NCBI GenBank assembly: GCA_024640185.1 | Contig: JAHEFN010000001.1 | Span: forward strand, 11,961-22,268 | Reading direction: 5' to 3' | DNA from: Gemmatimonadota bacterium | Lineage (GTDB): Bacteria > Gemmatimonadota > Gemmatimonadetes > Gemmatimonadales > GWC2-71-9 | DNA length: 10,308 bases | Part shown: positions 5,927 through 10,308 of the stretch, in pieces | Layout of the letters: every line of letters begins with the position of its first letter | Numbering within the stretch: position 1 is the stretch's first letter | The notes under the pieces: model-generated | The model's input: only the letters and a program-made list of their open reading frames with translations | Told to the model about the DNA's origin: nothing | Databases searched by the model: none | Position numbers and translations under genes: made by a program

Positions 5927-6648
5927 TGATGTTTGCCGTCGTGATGCTCGCCGTCCAGACCGCCGCCGGACCGCCGCCGCCCGTGCCCTTTTCGGTGGGG
6001 GAGCGGATCGAGTTCAGCGGGAAGTTCTCGGGCTTCATCAAGGCCGGCAACGCCACACTCGCGGTGGAGGCCATCGACACCGTGCGTGGCGCCGAGAGCT
6101 GGCGCTTCTCGTTCACCACCGAGGTCGACAAGCTGGGATACAGCAACCGGTCGGTCTTCGAGTCGTGGACCGGGACCCAGGACTGGATCTCCCGGCGGTT
6201 CATCAAGAACGTCACCGAGCAGGGCCGCACCCGGTACGAGCTGTTTCGGATCCATCCCGACTCGGGGTTCTACCGACGCAACGACAACACCGAGACCAAG
6301 CCGACCTCGGTGTCGCCGCTCGATGACGTGGCCTTCTTCTATTGGATCCGCACCGTCCCGCTCGAGGTGGGCACGACCTACACCTTCCAAAATTACTTCC
6401 GTGCCGAGCAGAACCCGGTGGTGGTGAAGGTCGAGAAGCGCGAGGAGCGGAAGATGCCGGACGGCAGCAAGGTGCAGACCCTGCTCCTCCGTCCGATTGT
6501 CGACGAGGAGAACGGGATGTTCTCGAGGAAGAGCAAGGCGAAGCTCTGGCTGACCGATGACAGCCGACGGATTCCCGTCGCGATCGAGACCACCCTCTTC
6601 ATCGGCAACCTCAGGCTCGAGCTCAGCTCCTACACCCCCGGCGGCTGA
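5926..6648 (+). CDS. DUF3108 exported protein
   Basis: The start ATG overlaps the TGA of the GT2 gene (TGATG), giving 240 residues; a second ATG follows at once. The N-terminus MMFAVVMLAVQTAAG is a short signal-like hydrophobic stretch. The body matches the DUF3108 pattern as I know it: an opening VGERIEFSGKFSGFIKAGNATLAV, a middle with FESWTGTQDWISRRF and GFYRRND, and a closing RPIVDEENGMFSRKSKAKLWLTDDSRRIPV with a final beta-rich IGNLRLELSSY. The family is a periplasmic beta-rich fold of unknown role, often found near cell-envelope genes. No membrane anchor or lipobox is present, so a periplasmic location is likely. It sits in the middle of the overlapping glycosyltransferase chain. Confidence 0.86.
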   Translation: MMFAVVMLAVQTAAGPPPPVPFSVGERIEFSGKFSGFIKAGNATLAVEAIDTVRGAESWRFSFTTEVDKLGYSNRSVFESWTGTQDWISRRFIKNVTEQGRTRYELFRIHPDSGFYRRNDNTETKPTSVSPLDDVAFFYWIRTVPLEVGTTYTFQNYFRAEQNPVVVKVEKREERKMPDGSKVQTLLLRPIVDEENGMFSRKSKAKLWLTDDSRRIPVAIETTLFIGNLRLELSSYTPGG

Positions 6649-7613
6649 TGACCGCGCACGAGGCCGACCTCTCCCGGGTGCGCACGGTGCCCATCGCCGG
6701 CCGATCGAACAAGGTCGAGCCTTCCCTGCTCGCCAAGCTCCCGGCCGACGATCGTTCGTTCGCCGCCTTCCTCGCTGCGCTGCCCGACATCCTTGCCGCC
6801 CGCGATCTCCGCAAGGTGATCGACCACCTCGCCCGGGCCGCCGAGCGCCAGCGCGGTGTCGTGGCGATGCTCGGGGGCCATGTCATCAAGGTCGGCCTGG
6901 GCCCCCTGCTCGCCGAGTTGGTCGGGTCCGGCGTCATCACCCACGTGGCGATGAACGGGGCCGCTGCCATCCATGACTACGAACTCGCCGCGTTCGGCGG
7001 TACCAGCGAGGATGTTGCGGCGGGACTCGCCGATGGCACCTTCGGGATGGTGGAAGAGACCGGCGCCGAGATGAACGCCGCCATCGTGGCCGCCGCCGCC
7101 GCCGAGGCCGGGCTTGGCGAGGGTATCGCCACCGCTCTCGCCACGCGCGATCGGCTGCCGGGACGGGAGGCATCGTTGCTGCTCGCCTGCCGGACCCACG
7201 GGGTGCCGGTCACGGTGCACCCCACCATCGGAGCCGACATCATCCATCAGCACCCGCAGTTCGACGGTGCGGCACTCGGCGACACGGCGGCGCGCGATTT
7301 TCGTCGCCTCGCCGGAGCGCTCCCCGGCATCCACGACGGCGGTGCCGTCCTCAATCTCGGCAGCGCCGTGACCATGCCGGAGGTCTTCCTCAAGGCGCTC
7401 ACGATCGCACGGAACCTCGGGGAGGGTCGTCCGCATGACTTCCTCGCCGCCGACTTCGACATGGTGCGGCACTACCGCCCGCGCGTGAATGTGGTCGAAC
7501 GACCGACCCAGGCGGGCGGCATCGGCCTGCAGTTCACCGGTCATCACGAGATCATGCTGCCACTGCTCGTCTGGGGCGTGCTCGAGGCACGGTCGGTCGG
7601 CGGGACCGGATGA
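6648..7613 (+). CDS. Conserved uncharacterised cytosolic protein with GGHVIK and GHHEIMLP motifs
   Basis: The 321-residue protein has no signal peptide or membrane helix. Blocks that look strongly conserved are GGHVIKVGLGPLLAEL (76-91), MNGAAAIHDYELA (102-114) followed by GTSEDV, FGMVEETGAEMN (132-143), VTVHPTIGADIIHQHPQ (188-204), LNLGSAVTMPEVFLKA (235-250), HYRPRVNVVERP (275-286) and GHHEIMLPLL (298-307). Clustered histidines (191, 200, 202, 299, 300) and acids suggest a metal or cofactor site, and the glycine-rich start of the first block suggests a Rossmann-like nucleotide-binding fold. I recognise it as a widespread bacterial family without an established reaction. A relationship to deoxyhypusine synthase-like proteins crossed my mind but is unsupported by motifs I can see. 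Start overlaps the DUF3108 stop by 1 base and its stop overlaps the lipoprotein start by 4. Confidence 0.8.
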   Translation: MTAHEADLSRVRTVPIAGRSNKVEPSLLAKLPADDRSFAAFLAALPDILAARDLRKVIDHLARAAERQRGVVAMLGGHVIKVGLGPLLAELVGSGVITHVAMNGAAAIHDYELAAFGGTSEDVAAGLADGTFGMVEETGAEMNAAIVAAAAAEAGLGEGIATALATRDRLPGREASLLLACRTHGVPVTVHPTIGADIIHQHPQFDGAALGDTAARDFRRLAGALPGIHDGGAVLNLGSAVTMPEVFLKALTIARNLGEGRPHDFLAADFDMVRHYRPRVNVVERPTQAGGIGLQFTGHHEIMLPLLVWGVLEARSVGGTG

Positions 7614-8125
7614 GGGTCCACCTGATCCTCCTCGGGATGGTCCTGGGATGTTCCCAGGCACCGCCACCGGACCAGGCTCCCCGGACGACGATGGTCACGG
7701 TGACCGAAGCGTCGTTCGTCGCAGAGTCACTGGCCGAGGAACAGATCCGGCTGCTGCTCAGGAGCGAGTCCTCGCTCATCGAGCCGGATTCCTTCTTTGC
7801 CGAGGGGGCGATCGTCCTCGCGGACGGCGAACTGCGTGGCTCGGTGCCGCGACTCGCCGGGGTCGGCCTCGGGGGCACCATTCAACTGGTGAGCACGAGG
7901 GTGTCGACCAGCGGAGGATTTGTCTGGGCGATCATCGAGTACCGCTGGCTGCCGATGTTCGAGAGCGACGTGATCCGGTTCGGCGTGGCCACGCTGGTCT
8001 TCGGCCGGGATCGCGAGGGAGCGTGGAAGCTGATGCACATGCACTCGTCATCGCCAGTCCAGGCACGGGAGCGATCATCCCCCGCGGATGCGACTGACGC
8101 ACTCCCCGGGGCATCCGGAGGGTAG
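7610..8125 (+). CDS. Predicted lipoprotein with an NTF2/SnoaL-like domain
   Basis: The 171-residue product begins MRVHLILLGMVLGC, a short lipoprotein signal with Cys14 as the likely modified residue. Residues about 35-150 read as an NTF2-like (SnoaL/DUF4440-type) alpha+beta barrel: a helix EEQIRLLLRSESSLIEPDSFFA, GAIVLADGELRG, a central strand IQLVSTRVSTSGGFVWAIIEYRW split by a glycine turn, and a final GAWKLMHMHSS, a common closing strand of this fold. Such domains bind small ligands or are non-catalytic. The C-terminal 20 residues are Ser/Pro/Ala-rich and probably disordered. It is the last gene of the chain, and a strong hairpin begins 40 bases downstream. Fold assignment is by pattern and not certain. 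Confidence 0.75.
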   Translation: MRVHLILLGMVLGCSQAPPPDQAPRTTMVTVTEASFVAESLAEEQIRLLLRSESSLIEPDSFFAEGAIVLADGELRGSVPRLAGVGLGGTIQLVSTRVSTSGGFVWAIIEYRWLPMFESDVIRFGVATLVFGRDREGAWKLMHMHSSSPVQARERSSPADATDALPGASGG

Positions 8126-8164
8126 CATCCCGGGGTCCGACCTCGGCGCTCGCCGGCAACGCAA

Positions 8165-8204
8165 ACGACCGGCGTCGCCCGATCCTCTGGGCCACGCCGG
8201 TCGT
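8165..8204. terminator. Strong bidirectional hairpin between convergent genes
   Basis: ACGACCGGCGT (8165-8175) pairs perfectly with ACGCCGGTCGT (8194-8204). Inside, past a C-C mismatch, GCCC (8177-8180) pairs with GGGC (8189-8192) around an 8-base loop. It lies between the ends of the plus-strand operon (8125) and the minus-strand gene (8226), the expected place for a shared stop. No real T-tract follows on either strand (only TTT on the minus side). A smaller hairpin TGACCC-gat-GGGTCA (8214-8228) covers the minus gene's stop. Confidence 0.7.
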
Positions 8205-8225
8205 CCCAAGCCATGACCCGATGGG

Positions 8226-8444
8226 TCAGGTCGTCGGACGCTCCCCGCGGATGGTGTCGCGGATCTTCTGCGCCGTCTCCGGCGAGAACATCTTGATCAG
8301 CGTGTAGATCACAAACCCGAAGAACGCCCAGGTCAGCACTGTCAGCACCAGACCAAGCAGCATGCCGAAGATGCCACCGAGGATCTTGAAGGCGACCATG
8401 GCGAGGAACGCAAAAGCCGCGAAACCGCCGATATTACGAATCAT
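8226..8444 (-). CDS. Small two-helix membrane protein of unknown function
   Basis: The 72-residue product is mostly hydrophobic: residues about 6-29 (GGFAAFAFLAMVAFKILGGI) and 30-50 (LLGLVLTVLTWAFFGFVIY) give two membrane spans. A charged tail of about 20 residues follows (SPETAQKIRDTIRGERPTT). The ATG at 8444-8442 is chosen because GGGGAG sits 9 bases upstream on the minus strand; a longer in-frame version from 8483 has no such site. No family is recognised. It is divergent from thiO and convergent with the lipoprotein operon, so it appears to be its own unit. Confidence 0.78.
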   Translation of the reverse strand: MIRNIGGFAAFAFLAMVAFKILGGIFGMLLGLVLTVLTWAFFGFVIYTLIKMFSPETAQKIRDTIRGERPTT

Positions 8445-8545
8445 CGTGAAGTACTCCCCGACCGCGTGAATCCGCGAGCGCACCCTGCGCCAGCGTCTGG
8501 GTTAGGATACGGGAGACCAGAGGGAGAGGTTTCAAACCGAACCGT

Positions 8546-9652
8546 ATGCAATCAGGATCCGATGTTCTCGTTGTGGGCGGGGGTGCCGTGGGCGCCTCAT
8601 GCGCCCGAGCCCTGGCCGTCGCTGGCGCCCGCGTCACGGTGGTCCGGCCGCCACGCCTTGCCGGTGAGGCATGGGCCGCCGCGGCGGGGATGCTGGCGGC
8701 CCAGATCGAGGCGGGACCCGAGGAGGCGCTCTTCAACCTGGGCATCGCCGGGCGAGCCTTCTACCGTCGCGAGGCGGCCGCCCTGACCGACAGCACCGGG
8801 ATCGAGATCGGGCTCGCCCAGGACGGCATCCTGCAGGTGGCCGTCGAGGAGGCGCAGGTCGAGACCCTCAAGGCCAAGGTCGCCTGGCAACGCCAGCAGG
8901 CCCAGCGAGCGGACTGGCTCGACCCGACCGAACTCGAGGAGGGTTGGCCTTGGCTCCGAGCAGGTTTCGGGGGGTTCTGGGCTCCCGAGGACGGAACCCT
9001 CGATCCGATCGGCCTCGTGGAGGCCTTCCTGGCCGACACCGAGCGGCGCGGCGGTCACATCGTGGAGGACCGGATCACCGGGCTCTGGCGTGAGGGCGGG
9101 CGACTGATGGGCGGGCTTGGGGAGCAGAAGCGCCACCCGGCCGATGCCGTCGTGATCGCGGCGGGCGCCTGGTCGGGTCGGCTCGATCACCTCCCTCGCC
9201 CGCTCAGCATCGAGCCGGTGCGCGGCCAGATGATCGCCCTCGACTGGCCGAAGGGGGCCCGATCGGTCACGGTGTATGGCGATCACTGCTACCTCCTCCG
9301 CCGGGGGGACGAGCTGCTCGCCGGCGCGACGATGGAGCACGCCGGCTTCGCCACCGCACCGGACCCGGCCGCGATGGCCGACATCACCTCCCGGTTGACC
9401 ACCATCTATCCCGCGATCGCCGCGGCCAAGCCAGGGCGGCAATGGGCCGGCCTCCGGCCCGGCACGCCCGACGGCCTGCCGATCATCGGCCCCGAGCCTC
9501 GGCTCGACGGGCTCTGGTATGCGACCGGCCATGGCCGCAATGGCGTGCTGCTGGCGGGCATCACCGGGGAGTTGATCGCCCAGGGGATCGGCGGCGAGCC
9601 GCTGCCGGAGGAGCTGCGGCTGGTCCGCCCGGGACGATTCTGGGACTGGTAG
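8546..9652 (+). CDS. thiO: Glycine oxidase ThiO (FAD-dependent, thiazole synthesis)
   Basis: The 368-residue flavoprotein of the D-amino-acid oxidase family should oxidise glycine to iminoacetate (dehydroglycine) for the thiazole half of thiamine in the cytosol. The N-terminal dinucleotide fold is VLVVGGGAVGASCARALAVAGA (GxGxxG at 11-16). AAAAGMLAAQIEA is the ThiO-type substrate/flavin loop. VVIAAGAWSGRL is the second FAD segment, GQMIAL and YLLRRGDELLAGATMEHAGF form the substrate-side sheet, and WAGLRPGTPDGLPIIGP with YATGHGRNGVLLAGITGE ends the FAD site. Length is normal for the family. The ATG has no close Shine-Dalgarno; a GGGAGAGG 15 bases upstream is too far for standard spacing. Other thi genes are not in the window. 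Confidence 0.92.
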   Translation: MQSGSDVLVVGGGAVGASCARALAVAGARVTVVRPPRLAGEAWAAAAGMLAAQIEAGPEEALFNLGIAGRAFYRREAAALTDSTGIEIGLAQDGILQVAVEEAQVETLKAKVAWQRQQAQRADWLDPTELEEGWPWLRAGFGGFWAPEDGTLDPIGLVEAFLADTERRGGHIVEDRITGLWREGGRLMGGLGEQKRHPADAVVIAAGAWSGRLDHLPRPLSIEPVRGQMIALDWPKGARSVTVYGDHCYLLRRGDELLAGATMEHAGFATAPDPAAMADITSRLTTIYPAIAAAKPGRQWAGLRPGTPDGLPIIGPEPRLDGLWYATGHGRNGVLLAGITGELIAQGIGGEPLPEELRLVRPGRFWDW

Positions 9653-9665
9653 CGGTCCTCACCGC
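9652..9665 (+). terminator. Weak hairpin at the thiO stop
   Basis: GCGGT (9652-9656) and ACCGC (9661-9665) enclose a 4-base loop directly after the thiO stop codon. There is no T-tract. The rest of the 106-bp gap to lipA shows no clear promoter pair; TATCTT at 9718-9723 is a possible -10 without a well-placed -35. Confidence 0.25.
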
Positions 9666-9758
9666 GTCTCGGTCGCGGTCCCCATGGCCTTTGATGGCCT
9701 CGCTCCCGGGGCACCACTATCTTTTGTGGTTCGATCGGATCCCCGACCCGGAGCCGCA

Positions 9759-10308
9759 GTGGCCGTACCGCTCGTCCAGCTGACCTATGCCGAATCCGCC
9801 TCGCCGGCGGCACCGGCCGTGCCTGCCCGCAAGCCGAAGTGGCTCAAGGTCCAGGCGCCGGGCGGGCAGGAGTACCTGCGCCTCCAGCGGATGATGCGGG
9901 AACTCGGCCTGCATACCGTCTGCGAAGAGGCCCGCTGTCCCAACATCGGGGAGTGCTGGGAGCACAAGGCCGCGACCTTCATGATCCTCGGTGATGTCTG
10001 CACCAGGAACTGTGCCTACTGTGCCGTCTCCCATGGGACGCCCAAGGCCTTCGACCCCGCCGAACCGACCCGCCTCGCCGAGGCCGTCGGCCGGATGGGA
10101 CTCGAGCACGTGGTGATCACCTCTGTCGATCGTGATGACCTGCCCAATGGGGGGGCCGAGGCGTTTGCCGGCTGCATCACCGAGATCAAGCGGCGGCTGC
10201 CGGACACCTCCGTCGAGGTGCTGATCCCGGATTTCAAGGGCTCCGAGCAGGCGCTCAGGATCGTCATGGACGCCAAGCCCGACATCCTCAATCACAACCT
10301 CGAGACGG
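9759..10308 (+). CDS. lipA: Lipoyl synthase LipA (partial, cut by the window end)
   Basis: The first 183 residues of a radical-SAM lipoyl synthase are present; the C-terminal third is beyond the window. The auxiliary 4Fe-4S cluster motif is CEEARCPNIGEC (Cys55, 60, 66; C-x4-C-x5-C). The radical-SAM cluster motif is CTRNCAYC (Cys81, 85, 88; C-x3-C-x2-C). KPKWLKVQAPG, LGDVCTRNC, VITSVDRDDLPNGGA and EVLIPDFKG are all characteristic LipA segments. It inserts two sulfurs into octanoyl groups on lipoyl domains of 2-oxoacid dehydrogenases and the glycine cleavage H protein. GTG at 9759 is chosen because GGAG lies 5 bases upstream (9750-9753); an in-frame GTG at 9726 is possible. The first 24 residues are a short Ala/Pro-rich extension. 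Confidence 0.95.
   Translation, partial: MAVPLVQLTYAESASPAAPAVPARKPKWLKVQAPGGQEYLRLQRMMRELGLHTVCEEARCPNIGECWEHKAATFMILGDVCTRNCAYCAVSHGTPKAFDPAEPTRLAEAVGRMGLEHVVITSVDRDDLPNGGAEAFAGCITEIKRRLPDTSVEVLIPDFKGSEQALRIVMDAKPDILNHNLET

Noticed and set aside
5341..7667. Minus-strand frames of about 350 residues opposite GT2, DUF3108 and the uncharacterised gene
   Set aside because: The plus-strand genes have motifs and start/stop overlaps; the opposite frames have none.

Overview
The window is GC-rich (roughly two thirds G+C by eye) and densely packed, with 1-4 bp gene overlaps and several GTG starts. The mix of genes (POT transporter, Gram-negative lipoproteins, DUF3108, ThiO, LipA, GT4/GT2 enzymes) suggests a Gram-negative bacterium. 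Gemmatimonadota or a similar high-GC phylum is my best guess, from style and not from any marker gene.

Left end, minus strand (1-1020): an arsenic-resistance operon reading out of the window. arsR (654-986) is followed by an open frame joining an ArsN2-type GNAT acetyltransferase to an arsenate reductase of the low-molecular-weight phosphatase type; its C-terminus lies outside the window. A 9+9 bp palindrome with a 6 bp spacer sits in the arsR promoter, and a degenerate copy lies between arsR and the fusion gene. Just before the fusion, a 17-codon cysteine-rich mini-ORF carries the only good ribosome-binding site.

1018-1293 is a 276 bp non-coding gap. It holds a stem-loop, a 137 bp imperfect inverted repeat with about 40 paired bases, and a 7 bp tandem repeat.

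1294-3344, minus strand: a two-gene unit of a coiled-coil protein of unknown function and a POT-family peptide/H+ symporter, overlapping by 4 bp.

3449-8125, plus strand: a small predicted lipoprotein gene, then a five-gene chain (GT4 glycosyltransferase, GT2 glycosyltransferase, DUF3108 exported protein, a conserved uncharacterised cytosolic protein, an NTF2-like lipoprotein). Each junction in the chain overlaps by 1 or 4 bp, so it is very probably one transcript. An envelope glycan or glycolipid role is plausible from the two transferases, but no substrate can be named. The chain ends at a strong hairpin shared with a convergent small membrane-protein gene (8226-8444, minus).

Right end, plus strand: thiO (glycine oxidase, thiamine thiazole synthesis), then the start of lipA (lipoyl synthase), cut by the window edge.

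No tRNA, rRNA, CRISPR array, transposase or integrase was seen. The most unusual elements are the ars fusion with its cysteine-rich mini-ORF, the large palindrome, and the uncharacterised protein inside the glycosyltransferase operon.
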